A DNA stretch of 64,000 nt, taken from NCBI RefSeq assembly GCF_963855985.1, contig NC_087111.1, positions 2,733,001 through 2,797,000 of the forward strand, given 5' to 3'. The position numbers and the translations under genes were made by a program. This stretch comes from Ostrinia nubilalis (lineage: Eukaryota > Arthropoda > Insecta > Lepidoptera > Crambidae). Below, one piece after another: positions 20,330 to 31,376 of the stretch (position 1 is the first letter of the stretch; each line of letters begins with the position of its first letter). The notes under the pieces are model-generated. The model was not told the DNA's origin. It saw only the letters and a list, made by a program, of their open reading frames with translations, and did no database searches.

Positions 20330-21660
20330 AAATAAAGGGACAATATTATTTGATCCTCTAAAAAGTAATTGATCTTTTTTGTATGTGCACTTTTAAAAAT
20401 AAATGATGTTTTTTATTATATTTTATCCTTATATTAATTATTGGGTCTATATTAGTTGATCTACGGATAAATTATGAATGATCTTCATTAAAGGTAACAT
20501 AATATTTATGTTTAACATACTCTTTTAATATTTGGTAAACAAAAATAATATTTGATCCTCTTTTTTAGTTATTGACCTTTAATTTAGTTAATTTGATGAT
20601 TTTTATATCAAGTTTGCCTTTTAATATTGATCACCTAATAAATACATTTCGATCTATGTATAACTTAACTTTAAAATATATTTGATCTAACAAAAAATAT
20701 TATTGGTTAATATTTTTAATTAAAAAATATCTTTTAATTTACGCGGTACTTTGTGGTTGAGTGACAATCGTCCGACATTGGTTACTGAGTTGGCCAAGGG
20801 CTTAGCGGCCAATAAGCAAGCAGAATGGTACATTCCCATGTTTGTTTAAATTACAAGCTTTGCTTAGTTTGGGACTAGAGGCGCTATGTACAATAATTTC
20901 TTACTTCTGACATCCCTGAACCCGACATCATAATTTTTACCTCTTTATTTTTTTCAAATCGCAAGGTTGATTTTCTCTTAGTATACCGATCTCGACCATG
21001 ATCAGTGACCATAAAGTCATCTGTCAACGGGTCGATTAGACACGATAAAAGCACTAAACGATATTTGTTTACTTTTAGTGCCACATCGGGTCGTAAGGAC
21101 CTGATAAGTTTTTTTTTCCAAATATTTACTGTGTTTGACGAAACAATTGCAAAACAATATTTATCTTTCGTACTATTGAAAAGACCGAATATATCCATCC
21201 CGCACCAACGCATCCAGCACCTAAGGTCAATTCGACCCGATAACGCAGTGTGAACGTGTTAAGTATGCTTTTTTAATAAAAAAAAATCTTTGAACATCAA
21301 GTGCCTTTAAATAGTTTCCATCCTTTGACTACAACTTAATAAAAATAAGTACCATAACATAATTATTTTGAAGATTATTTGATATAGACAAAAAATAATT
21401 TATACAAATCGAATTATTTAAAAAAGTATCACAATATTGAATATTTGGTGCTAATTTCTTTTATTTTTGAGGACCAACAAGTAACGATCAGATATAATTT
21501 TTACATCTCAATTTTTTTTTGCGTAGTTCAAAAGAGGTTAAAATATCGATCGATTTTATTTATTTTATGTCTCAAAGAAAGAGGATCAATCATTAAAATA
21601 GATGACCATTTAGATTTTTTTATTTTCCGTTTTTGCTGATTTAAAAAGATCATTTAAATA
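20330..21660. other. Very AT-rich block with recurring TTGATC motif
   Basis: TTTGATCCTCT, AATTGATCTTTT, AGTTGATCTACG, ATTGATCACC, TTCGATCTATG and similar recur on the left, and GAGGATCAATCA and AAAAGATCATT on the right, in opposite orientation. This may be the two ends of an old DNA transposon. A minus-strand 109-codon frame (20884-21213) shows no family feature. A SINE 3' scrap (ACAAGCTTTGCTTAGTTTGG) lies at 20851-20890. Confidence 0.35.
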
Positions 21661-21688
21661 CATGCCATAAATAAATATACCTATATGT

Positions 21689-21958
21689 CAGCCGTTTGGT
21701 GTAGTAGTTCAGAACGGACTACTATGCCGAGAGGTCCCGGGTTCGATTCCCGGCCGGGCAGAAATTGAAATGATGAATTTTAATTTCTGTGACGGGTCTG
21801 GGTGTGACTATGTATAATATTTATGTATTTAAAAAAAAAAGTATATAAGTAGTATATCCGTTAAGCTAGCACCCATAACACATGCATTAAGTTGCTTACT
21901 TTGGGGCTAGCTGGCGCTGTGTGAAATTGTCCAAAGATTTATTTATTTATTTATTTAT
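21689..21958 (+). mobile_element. tRNA-derived SINE, family 2, full length
   Basis: The head has TTTGGTGTAGTAGTTC (A-box region) and GGTTCGATTCCCGG (B-box). The body has GACGGGTCTGGGTGTGACTA and GTATATCCGTTAAGCTAGCA, with the 3' end GAAATTGTCCAAAGATTTAT followed by a TTTA tail. A nearly identical copy is at 57222-57495, and diverged members are at 51757 and 60897. Confidence 0.85.
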
Positions 21959-22404
21959 ATCAAAACATTAATCACATCTATATCTGAAACATTGCTTCCG
22001 ATCTAGGCGTCGGAGATGATCGATCTGAACGAACGTTTATATTCGACGAACCATCGCAAACAAAGCTTGATCGATTGATATTAATTACTATGTATAAACT
22101 CGCCTATAAAAATAAGGTTACGGCTACACTACGCTAATAAAACAGGTCGTTGAACTCTTTTGTTAGTTTGTATATTTTCAAAAGCTTTTACATATTAGTT
22201 GTAAATAAATCATCTGAGAGCCCATTTAACCATCAATTTTTAAATTTATCTGTAATAGTTTTAAGATAAAGTCAGTTTTTGTTTAGGGAATAAATAACGC
22301 ACACTGTGTTTCCATTGATCCAAACAGTGATGTATAAAATGACCGCTCCGTTTTGCGCAAATAAAAGGATTCCATTTCAGAATTACTAGCCTATTTCTTC
22401 CTGA
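21959..22404. other. AT-rich stretch, nothing recognised
   Basis: No supported feature. Confidence 0.45.
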
Positions 22405-22640
22405 TGGTGTAGGGTTAGGACGTCCACCCACAAGATGGACAGCTGACCTTATAAGGTTTCAGAAAGACGCTGGATTTGGGGCGTTTCCATCCGGCCAATC
22501 TTGAATCTTGAAGCGACAATAGCTCGAACCCAACTAGCTAGACTATTGTGGCAAACCCACTCGTAACACCAGCATATTTGGCTTACCATAAGGTGTTAAT
22601 AGGACTTAAAAAGTCTAGAAATCATCATTCAATCACCAGT
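22405..22640 (+). mobile_element. LINE 3' end, diverged RTE-like
   Basis: GGACGTCCACCCACAAGATG, then GACAGCTGACCTTATAAGG, gives a GRPPTRWTADLIRF-like translation, the C-terminal signature of the RTE-like fragments here. It is followed by a longer 3' region ending CATCATTCA. Confidence 0.6.
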
Positions 22641-23784
22641 AACTTAATGGACTTTTCCACACGCAGCCGTCGGTGCATGAACAACGCTTAGTCGTCGATT
22701 GGAAGGTTCACAGTGAAGTGTGACGTCACTACAGCGTTAAATAGGACAGACCATACTATAGCTATGGTACCTACCTACGTCACTTACACTGCTTACACTG
22801 CACCAGTGTTTGTACACTGCAATGTCAATTGGCACAAGGCAGTTATTGTATAGTATCCACAACGCAACTGCACTGGATCGCACACCTTAGTAATTAATAG
22901 ATTGATCTCAAGACATAAATATTTGATGAGCCCTTCCCCTGAGTGTGTTAGATAGGAAGAAATTTGTTTTGGTGTGTGTCAGAGAAAATGTATGTGTTTT
23001 TTTCATGGCTCTAAATGAGTGTGGTCAATTATTTTCTAATATTTGACAATCATATTCCCTAAAATAGTTTAATGTCTAATATTTAAAGTAATTTTTCTAT
23101 CTCACGGGTCTAAAAAGCCCACGCAGCAATAGTGTGACTGGTTTTAAATTATATAAAAAAATGTCTTAGCGCGAAGCCCTTCTCTGGAAGTAAGTATTTT
23201 AGGTATCGGGGCGTTTTCCACCTTTCGTTCCCATCACTGTAACCCTGTATAGTCCTAAATACAACAAGCTGGTTAAAATTAGTCACAGAAGAAAATTTGT
23301 ACTAGTATTGGACACGAGCACGACTCTGAAAAAAATGGAATTTCTCTTTGATGTGGTCGACAATCAAAGGTAAGTATATCCTTATTTAACTTTATGGGTT
23401 ATGTATACTTCAAATGAGTTTTAGAATCGAATCAATAGGTAGGTATATTCTAGTAAGTGCGCCTCTGAAGACCAATCGCAAATCTCCGATCCTATAGCAA
23501 TAAAAAAGTCATCAGAGATAAGAAAGAAAAAATCGCATCAAATCATCTCACCGTTCAAAGCTAGCAGACGACAGCAGATCAGCCTATACATTTTTATTGC
23601 AAAATAAACTCTATTAACAACTACATAAGATCCTAGTTCTTAGCTCGACTTGATTCCCTTCGATTCCCTTTACAACCGTGCCCCAGATTCGACTAAAGTT
23701 TACTTTTTTGATATTTCCCTTCTTTTCCAAGTGATCTGATCAAGATCAGTACTAAAGCTAAGGTCGACTCGTAAAATGTTTTCT
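22641..23784. other. AT-rich stretch, nothing recognised
   Basis: No coding frame or repeat supported. Confidence 0.45.
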
Positions 23785-24165
23785 TACTAATATTATAAAG
23801 CTGAAGAGTATGTTTGTTTGTTTGAACGCGCTAATCTTAGGAACTTCTGGTCTGATTTAAAAATCCTTTTGCTCATTTATCTAACTTGGAAGGCTGGCTA
23901 ATATCATCACGCTTAGCTTCGACCAATAGGAGCAGAGCATCAATAAAAAATGTTGTGAAAACTGGAAAATTATTCAAACATAATGTTGTGTTCCGGCAGT
24001 TAGGGGTATGATAGCCAGTTTTCTGTGGTTAATTATTCCGAATGAAGCTCACTTCCACCTTCAGTCTGATCATCACTTTCCATCAGGTGAGATGCAGGCC
24101 AAGAGCTTCCTCGTTATGGATTACAAAAAACTTTTAACGCGTACGAAGTCGCGGACATAGCTAGT
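23785..24165 (+). mobile_element. Helitron-like element interrupted by a SINE
   Basis: It starts TACTAATATTATAAAGCTGA and continues GTTTGTTTGAACGCGCTAAT. It is broken near 23981 by a SINE family 1 tail and resumes at AACGCGTACGAAGTCGCGGA, ending CATAGCTAGT. Confidence 0.8.
23981..24130 (+). mobile_element. SINE family 1 tail inserted in a Helitron
   Basis: TGTTGTGTTCCGGCAGTTAG through CAAGAGCTTCCTCGTTATGG and a short A tail. The tRNA head is missing. Confidence 0.75.
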
Positions 24166-24320
24166 CACACGAATATTATAAACGCGAAAGTTTGTGAGTG
24201 TGTATGTTTGTTACTTCTTCACGTCTAAACGGCTGGAGCGATTTTAATACAATTTGGTGCTGAGTTAGCTAACACCCTGGATACATTTTACCGCGGGTAA
24301 AACCGCGGGGCACAGCTAGT
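24166..24320 (+). mobile_element. Helitron-like element, directly adjoining another
   Basis: It starts within one base of the CTAGT end of the preceding Helitron with GAATATTATAAACGCGAAAG. It ends in the TACCGCGGGTAAAACCGCGG hairpin plus CACAGCTAGT. Confidence 0.75.
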
Positions 24321-24662
24321 GTGTAATAAAATAGCGGATTCTAGATGTGGGTCAGCGTGGTAAATCATTTGCCAGTGATGCGCCTAACATTCTGGCTGAT
24401 GAATGGGATACATCGCAGTACTCGACAGATATTGAAACAATTGGACTGGGGAATGCTCATTCGTAGTGCAATGGTTCTGATTGGTTTGGAAATAAATTAT
24501 AATAATAAATCCACGTATAAACCATTTCGTTCCTGAGTTAAGACCATTCAAGCGTATTTTACCAAAATACTACGATAAAATCTTAGTTTCTTGGAATAAA
24601 GATTTGTTAGAAGGGGCACTGATACTATGTAGTATTTTTATTAGTATTTGTACTGTCTAACT
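24321..24662. other. AT-rich stretch, nothing recognised
   Basis: No supported feature. Confidence 0.45.
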
Positions 24663-24806
24663 TCCGTATTCACAAACGATGCTTGCTTAAGTGACGCAGC
24701 AAACCGAATACACAGCGTTGAATAGAGCTGTGTCATTGGTTCATATGTCACCCTGTGCGTCCACGCGCACTGTGAGACCTCATAGTAATGTTTGTGAATA
24801 CGGGCG
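24663..24806 (+). mobile_element. MITE family B copy
   Basis: CCGTATTCACAAACGATGCT to GTAATGTTTGTGAATACGGG. The first bases of the left end have decayed. Confidence 0.8.
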
Positions 24807-25327
24807 TAAGTCTATCTTACATGAGATTCGAACCCACAACTATTCACTGGTTTTTTCCTAAGTCAGCCGTTACATACTACATACATTATCCTAACTTACC
24901 TTTTATTTTGACAACACCACCGTTAGCATATTATGCCACAGTTTACTGAAAAACTTATCTATCACCTAAACGTAAATGTTCCTTTCAGCTTATTGGAAGG
25001 TTTCGGTAACTTTTTTCAACATTGATTTCACAAGTTTCTTCGGCCCTTCAAATAAGACGGTAATAAAGGTCTAGACATTTTCGGACAGCCTCCCTAAATT
25101 CAAGTCAAAACTTAAGAATGAACAATTACTAAATCCTTTATATTGTTCGGTGCTTTAATTCTATTCAATTGATTTTTGTTTTCTCTGTGTTTATGTACCC
25201 TAACCTTGCAAAGAGAAATGTTATGTATACCTGTAATTGAGGTCATATACGCAAAAGTGTTAACCATGTTAAAATGTATTAACTGTGTGTGACTTTGTTG
25301 GTGAACCTAATAAAAAAAAAGTTTTGT
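24807..25327. other. AT-rich stretch, nothing recognised
   Basis: Only a possible B-box scrap on the minus strand (GGTTCGAATCTCATG near 24821) is seen. Confidence 0.45.
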
Positions 25328-25489
25328 CTCGTTCCCACCGCTGCAACTCCTGTGTAGCCAGGATCTACAGCTTGACCGCCAATAAAAACCCTCCAATGAA
25401 AGTCAAGTTTGTCCCGGGGGAAAGTTAAACTGTCAGTAGACCCGCAACGAAATTAGTCAGAAGAACATAGGGGGAGTTCGAAGTTAAGA
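25328..25489 (+). repeat. Interspersed repeat family A copy
   Basis: From CTCGTTCCCACCGCTGCAAC to GGAGTTCGAAGTTAAG. Confidence 0.8.
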
Positions 25490-25565
25490 CCCTTCAAAAA
25501 AGGCTAAGCTTCCATCTTTACTGAATACTCTAGAATCCATTGTAGGTACAGTCAGCGTCAAATAG

Positions 25566-25718
25566 TATTGTTGTGTTCCGGCAGATAGAGTTAAGATAGC
25601 CAGTTCCTCCGTGGTTGAGGATTCCGGGCGAATCTCGCTTCCACCTTCGGCCTGATTATCACTTACCATCAGGTGAGATACAGGCCAAGAGCTTCCTCGT
25701 TGTGGATTAAAAAAAAAT
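25566..25718 (+). mobile_element. SINE family 1 tail
   Basis: TTGTTGTGTTCCGGCAGATA to CTTCCTCGTTGTGGATTAAA, then an A tail. Head missing. Confidence 0.75.
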
Positions 25719-26087
25719 TCAGCGTCAAATAGTTCGTGACACATAAAATAGTCAAAAAATTCTCAACACATCTTTGTTACATTGGAATAAGGTTGTGTTA
25801 CAAACTTTTTGGCCACTTTGGGTATCATGAACTATTTGAAGCTGACTATACTCATCTATCAGGACATAATTGCAGTAGTTAGAGGTTTCCCAATCTTCCT
25901 TTTTACTCAGCTGCCGAGAGGGTAATATTTCCCCATTTATTAGGTCTTTTCTAGGTCGCCCGTTTTTGTCGAGGAAGATTTTCAATTAAATCTGACATTC
26001 TGTAGAGTCAGTTCACAGATAAATTATACTTGGTAGAGGCAGTCTGAGAAGCGAATCTTTTTATTATTAAAACAAAAAATAACTATA
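25719..26087. other. AT-rich stretch, nothing recognised
   Basis: A 77-codon minus-strand frame (25752-25985) shows no recognisable family feature. Confidence 0.4.
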
Positions 26088-26587
26088 CAGGGTGGAATTT
26101 TGTAATGCCACCTGGAGGGAAAGTACTCTTAATAATGTAGATAGAAAATTTTACTCAAAGAAAACATTCGGAAATCTTTGAATGCAGTTCTATTTCTTTT
26201 CAAAAATAAAGTTGAAAAGAAATAGAACTGCATTCAAAGATTTCGGAATTTTTTTTGAAAATTCACTACCATGCCATACAATTTTCTGTAAATAAATTAA
26301 AATAATGTAAGATTTCATGGTTTCCTTTCACTTGATTTATCAAGTTTGTTAGAGAGATTTCATCCTTACACCTCACCCTAACGATCGATCCAATAAAAAT
26401 ACAGGGTGTAATTTTTAACAGATTTTAGTTGGTTCGATTCCTGGGTATGGCAAGCAAATTTTTGAAAATCTTTGAATTCAGTTCTATTTCTTTTTAAAAA
26501 TAAAGGAATGTTTTCTTTGAGTGACATTTTCTATGTACAGTATTAAGAGTACTTTCCCTTCAGGTGGCATTACAAAATTCCACCCTG
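26088..26587. mobile_element. Tc1/mariner-type MITE with internal hairpin
   Basis: Ends CAGGGTGGAATTTTGTAATG and CATTACAAAATTCCACCCTG are ~45-bp inverted repeats (continuing through CACCT and AGTACTCTTAATA) flanked by TA. Inside, 26175-26245 is a second near-perfect hairpin: CTTTGAATGCAGTTC plus TATTTCTTTT against its complement. A related CAGGGTGTAATTTTTAACAG at 26402 hints at a nested element. No transposase frame. Confidence 0.85.
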
Positions 26588-26649
26588 TATAATGTACACT
26601 AATATTAATAGAGAGGTATAAATTTCGAATAAGATAATGACAAGACTTA

Positions 26650-26850
26650 CACCTGAATTCACAAACGATGCTTGCTTTTGTGAAGCAGCAACACTATGCG
26701 ATGTCGAACGTACAGGGTTGAATAGAGCTCTGTGATTGGTTCGTGTGTGTCACTCCGCCACTCAAGTATAGTTTAGCTAGTATGAATAGGTTTTTGGACC
26801 CTGTGCATCGACGAGACGAGACCTCCTAGTAATGTTTGTGAATACGGGTG
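26650..26850 (+). mobile_element. MITE family B, longer diverged copy
   Basis: Ends CACCTGAATTCACAAACGAT and AATGTTTGTGAATACGGGTG. It carries ~50 bp extra relative to the other copies, including GTATAGTTTAGCTAGTATGA. Confidence 0.75.
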
Positions 26851-27126
26851 ATATGACGTCAATTGTGTCCATTTAAAACTTGTCGTATTTTCAGTGTTTA
26901 TTTAAGTGGTCTGGCTCTTTGAACTCGGTTTGTAGAAATGTGAGTTTCATGCGAATAGGATAGGGAAAATAAACATAATGGTATAAATGCCGCGTTCGTA
27001 GAAATTAATGTGACAGAATGTTTCCTGCGGGTTAAAACAGAAATAAGAAGTCACTAATAATAAGGAAGATATATTTTATTTTTACCTGAGAGCTGGACTA
27101 TTTATAATACACGTACTTATTGTACA

Positions 27127-27285
27127 ATGTTAACAGCATTGTTGTGTTCCGACAGTAAGAGGTAAGATAGCTAGTTCCTCCGTGGTTGAGGATTCCGGGT
27201 GAAGCTCGCCTCCACCTTCGGCCTGATCATCAGGTGAGATACAGGCCAAGAGCTACCTCGTTGTGGATAAAAAAATATATATATA
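27127..27285 (+). mobile_element. SINE family 1 tail
   Basis: GTTAACAGCATTGTTGTGTT to CTCGTTGTGGATAAAAAAA and an AT run. A more decayed piece with AAGCACGCTTGATCATCA follows to about 27440. Confidence 0.7.
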
Positions 27286-27440
27286 TTTTGGAAGCTTAAA
27301 TCTGGAGGTAAGGTAAAGGAGATATCGTTGCTTAAAGCTGGAGGTGAGGTTGTTGGTTGAAGACTCAGAGTGAAGCACGCTTGATCATCATTTCATCACT
27401 TTATAAGTGAATAAAAGGACAAGAACTTCCGTTATAAAAA

Positions 27441-28219
27441 AAAATTATAAATTAATATACTTACTTAGTGGCAAATATTTTTATTTTTCGTTATCTGCTA
27501 GTGCAGGGCAGATTTTACGATGAGAAATTATTTAATTAATTCCAAATTCCAAATTACTGAGACAAAAAGGACACAGCCGTGACCACACGCAATCAAAAAA
27601 CTCATTTTTCGAAATTTCAACTTTTCCAATACAAGATTCGTCTCGACGTCGCCACAGGCGTAATTTAAGCCTGAATATAATTTCTTTAATCAAAACTGAA
27701 TTACTTTAATACGATTAAAGTAATATCAATTGGATCCATAAAGAAAATTGACTTGTTTGCCAGTAAAATACAATTTCAGTCTCAAGATACTAAATTAATA
27801 TAAAAATACAGTTACAAATCCTCAAAGCGACCGCTAAGGCCGACCAAGTAAATTAAATAACCATAAACGAAATATAAAACAATTCGGCGATCTGATAAAA
27901 ACATTGAAGACATCTTGTCCAAAAAAAGATGGTCGTAAAATTCTTTCGAGTCGTTACATTGTCGCTTAAAAGGATTATCGTCAATCGGGAGCACACCAAT
28001 TATCTTTAATATACTTTAAAGAATAAAATATGCATTTTTTTTTACTTTCACTCTCACTTTTAAGTATCCGAATCCAATTTTAGTTTATCCAATAGACTAT
28101 TATTTTTTTCCCCAGTAATTTGAAATTACAACTTTTTTTAAAAGACACTTCATTCTGGTCTAAAAAACTAAATTAATTTTAAATTAAAATTTTTGGTTGC
28201 ATTTTAATTGAAAAAAGTA
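27441..28219. other. AT-rich stretch, nothing recognised
   Basis: No supported feature. Confidence 0.45.
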
Positions 28220-28224
28220 GTTTA

Positions 28225-28350
28225 ACTGAGTTGAGAAAATAGTGACGTTACTTGCTTGTATTGCCATACAAAATGTAAGGAAGAGTCTCGTTTTAACAGT
28301 TTTAAAAAGTACGTCAATTGATTGGTGGTGTCAACACGTCTATTGGTTAA
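28225..28350 (-). repeat. Repeat shared with the interior of LTR element 2
   Basis: On the minus strand it has GACCAATAGACGTGTTGACA-like, AATTGACGTACTTTTAAAAC and CAAGCAAGTAACGTCACTAT. These correspond to plus-strand 47340-47460. No coding content is recognised in either copy. Confidence 0.6.
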
Positions 28351-28785
28351 GTAGATGACCAAAATCAAAGAAAATAAAACTTGAAAAAAAACTTGATATA
28401 TGAAAACCGGATTAGTTTTCAATTAGTTGTTAGTTTCCGAAAAATTGTAATATTGATATTTTTAAAACGATAAAAATCTACTGATTTTTATTTTTATTAT
28501 CTTTTCCTGAATTAGTGACATCACAGTCGGAATTACGTTTTGACACCTCATAAAAAGTATTTCAATTGACTAGCTACCCTACTCAAAAAGTTTTACCAAG
28601 ATGGCGGCGCCATCGTCTTACGTAAGTCTAAACTTTATTCTCACTTTCAACCAAAATGAGGATTACTGGGAATTCCAATGAAAGCGAACATCGCATCTCA
28701 TACCGATGTCTTAGTCATTAAAACATGATGTATGGTCGCCCGATATGGGCTGTAGAAAGTATACCTCTTATGGACCCCACGTCTC
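28351..28785. other. AT-rich stretch, nothing recognised
   Basis: The segment AAGATGGCGGCGCCATCGTC (28599) is a notable short GC palindrome, otherwise nothing. Confidence 0.4.
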
Positions 28786-28862
28786 GGCAAAGTAGTGTAG
28801 GACGCCCACCTGCTAGACTGACCGACGATCTCAAGAAGATAGCTGGGTGAAAAAGAGGAAGT
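28786..28862 (+). mobile_element. RTE-like LINE fragment
   Basis: GTAGTGTAGGACGCCCACCT..GACTGACCGACGATCTCAAG translates as the RPPARLTDDL-type C-terminal motif. It is cut off by the adjacent family D repeat. Confidence 0.6.
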
Positions 28863-29100
28863 TAAAATCAAAAAATCAAAATCAAAATCAAAAATATTTA
28901 TTCAGTTTAGACCACAAGTGGCACTTATGAACGTCAATAGAAAATAATAAAAAAAGAAAAGGTAGCCCTTATGGGGCACTTTACATGTCTCCTTATCTTT
29001 TGGGCCCTACCAGCGCTTCGAGACAAACATATGGCAAGTGCTGAGAAGAAACGCCGGAACAAACTCAGTCACCACTTATTGCCAGGAATTATCTAACGGT
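28863..29100 (-). mobile_element. LINE 3'-UTR-like repeat, family D, with AAAATC tail
   Basis: Minus-strand match to 19205-19395, ending at its 3' side in a (TTTTGA)n-type tail seen here as AAAATCAAAATCAAAATCAA. The tail and orientation support a LINE 3' end. Confidence 0.7.
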
Positions 29101-29126
29101 AAGAATAGTCAAAGGACAATGGGCAA

Positions 29127-29380
29127 AATGGTACCCGGCTCCAATAGATATGTGTCTAGTATCGTTTGAAAGGTCTTACCAAGATGAACAACTTTTACTA
29201 TGACCACCAGCCTCAGATCTGGTTGTGTACGAAGATATACATACTTTTTTGCAGAATGGTACCCGGCTCCAATAGTTATGTTTGTAGTGTCATTTGAAAG
29301 GTCTTACCAAGACGAACAACATTTACTATGGCCACCAGCCTCAGATCTGGTTGCGTTCGAAGATAAAGATACTTTTTGTG
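29127..29380 (+). repeat. Tandem duplication, 2 x ~126 bp
   Basis: ATGGTACCCGGCTCCAATAG, GTTTGAAAGGTCTTACCAAG and CACCAGCCTCAGATCTGGTT each occur twice in the same order and spacing, with about 10% differences. Confidence 0.85.
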
Positions 29381-29393
29381 TAACCTAAGTATC

Positions 29394-29580
29394 ATACAGT
29401 ATGAAGGGGGACGCGCTAGGGGCAGGGCACCGACGAGATGGTCGGACGCGGTGAGAAAGACGGTGGGCGGGAGTTTGCATCGTGCGGTCCACACAGCTTA
29501 TGACCGCAGTCTGTGGAGGAACACTATCTGTGGTCGCGATCCTCATCAGTGAGGGACCGAGGAAGAAGAAGAAGAAGTAT
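29394..29580 (+). mobile_element. LINE 3' end with GAA tail
   Basis: The translation includes GRAPTRWSDAVRKTVGGSLH and AYDRSLWRN, the same C-terminal plan as RTE but a different subfamily. It ends GAGGAAGAAGAAGAAGAAG. Confidence 0.7.
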
Positions 29581-29705
29581 CATACGTGTCCATCGTATGG
29601 TACTTAGGTTATGCGAGGCAGGAAGGGTTTACTGCTCCAGCATCCTTCCTTAACTCTATAATTATTGATGGGGACAATTGTGAAATAAATATTTTTATTC
29701 AAAGA

Positions 29706-29832
29706 AGTTACCCCCTTATTAATAAAAAGTTACACCTAGGAAGAACCTTGGATTAAAATGACATTTCCATACCAAATGACAATTTAAGCCAGAGTTCAAC
29801 TAGGGTGTAACTTTTATTAATAAAGGGGTTAA
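29706..29832. mobile_element. Short TIR MITE
   Basis: Left GTTACCCCCTTATTAATAAA..AAGTTACACCTAGG is the imperfect complement of right CTAGGGTGTAACTTTTATTA..ATAAAGGGGTTAA. Arms are about 35 bp around a ~55-bp core. Confidence 0.75.
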
Positions 29833-29892
29833 AGTTTTATTTCTTCTTAAGGGTTTTATTATGGCTTGCTAAAGCGAATAAACCCACAAGAC

Positions 29893-30051
29893 CCAATAAG
29901 TCCACCTACAAGATGGACCGACGACCTCATAAAGGTAGCGGGAAGGCGCTGGATGCAGGCCGCCACCAACCGGCCATTATGGAAATCATTGGGGGAGGCC
30001 TATATTCAACTGGACGTCCTATGGCTAAAATGATCATGATGATGATGATGA
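29893..30051 (+). mobile_element. RTE LINE 3' end with ATG tail
   Basis: CCACCTACAAGATGGACCGA, AAGGCGCTGGATGCAGGCCG and GGGGGAGGCCTATATTCAAC, then an ATGATGATGATG tail. C-terminal codons only. Confidence 0.85.
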
Positions 30052-30350
30052 AAGCGAATAAAGGGCTAAAAGCTAGGGTAGTTCATCGTAGGTATAATCC
30101 TTTCCTTTTCAATGCTTCTTTTAGTTATATTAATAGATTGTAGTCATAATACATACTCGTATACATGGATGATTGTGTTATACTTTCAATATAATACTTA
30201 GTGGAATTACTGCTTTCAAAACGTGAATTAGAACTGGCCCCATAGCAGATATTTTCCTACATCTAAAGGCCTTTTAAAATATATATTGGTTATGGCTATT
30301 GGAGCGGGTACCACTTTCCATACATTTTTGCCCATCATCCTTTAAGTACA

Positions 30351-30600
30351 TCAAATATGTGCAGACTGAACTGACCACGCATCCTTGTCATCAATATAGT
30401 CTCGAACCTTGTAGTACCCTTTGGACATAAGGGTATTTTTTATATGTATCTTAAATTTGTTTATTGGCAATTCGACAAGGTTGTGTGGTATTTTGTTAAA
30501 TATGGTAATACATTTCCCCAAGAATGAATTACCTATCTTATGCAACCTAAATGATGGAACAGCAAGTTTATTTTTATGTCTCGTGTTAAATGAGTGGACG
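30351..30600 (-). mobile_element. LINE reverse-transcriptase C-terminal fragment (Jockey-like)
   Basis: A minus-strand open frame (30351-30545) has GNSFLGKCITIFNKIPHNLV, FKIHIKNTLMSKGYY and VRDYIDD. This corresponds to the C-terminal 'FNKLP...FK..L...L..K.YY...D' region typical of Jockey-type LINE proteins. Homology seems to continue upstream to about 30600 in decayed form. Confidence 0.65.
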
Positions 30601-30651
30601 TCACTTTTCTTATTATGTTACTTAAGAACTCTACATATTTACGCCCGTATT

Positions 30652-30787
30652 CATAAATGATGATTGCTTAAGTGAAGCAGCAAATTGAACGCACAGCGTT
30701 GAATAGAGCTCTATAATTGGTTCGTGTGTCACCCTGTGCGTCCACGCGTACTGTGAGACCTCATAGTAATTTTAGTGAACACAGGCG
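30652..30787 (+). mobile_element. MITE family B copy
   Basis: Ends CGCCCGTATTCATAAATGAT and AATTTTAGTGAACACAGGCG with flanking TTA on both sides. Confidence 0.8.
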
Positions 30788-31376
30788 TTAGCTTTTTTGC
30801 TTTTTCACGCACGGGCACGTTTATCAGAGATGTGAACCACGGCACCACTCGGCCAAGGGAACGCAACACAGTGTTAACTTTGTATGCGAAGATTTTAACA
30901 TGGGTGTTCTGTTTAGGCCCAGTGCCCACTTTAGCCTTCCCATACGTCCAGCAATGGACTACCATTGCCTGAAATTATGATAATGATTGATCCTACAATA
31001 TTTAAAACGAAGGTCTTAAAAAATTATCTTTTTTTGGACATATAGTTTTTGTTTTTTGCAAGTTGGCAAGGCCTCACTGATAAACAATGAACAATTTCAT
31101 TATTTTCCTCAATGTCTGCCTGTGGGAATACCGCGCTATCCAGAATCCATCCAGATACTACTGTAGGTCATATGATTCACTTAAACGAGTCATAACAATG
31201 ACATTTCATTCGTCACAAGATCGGGACCAGCGTGTGTAGTTTTTATAACCGATTTCATTACTTAAAAGGCATCGATTCTCCCTTCAATCACTCTAAAACT
31301 TATGTAACTCCTTTTTCTTAAAAATACAATCTACCCTGTTGATTGAAAGTAGGTTGATGCAGACGGGAAGAAAATC
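30788..31376. other. AT-rich stretch with LINE/SINE-like scraps
   Basis: 30820-30970 gives short open frames on both strands, and its sense is unclear. No firm identity. Confidence 0.35.

Noticed and set aside
20884..21213. 109-codon minus-strand gene
   Set aside because: No recognisable family, overlaps an equally open plus-strand frame and lies in an AT-rich repeat-like block.
21689..21762. tRNA gene
   Set aside because: The same head and body are repeated at 57222 almost identically, and the acceptor stem is absent; it is a SINE.
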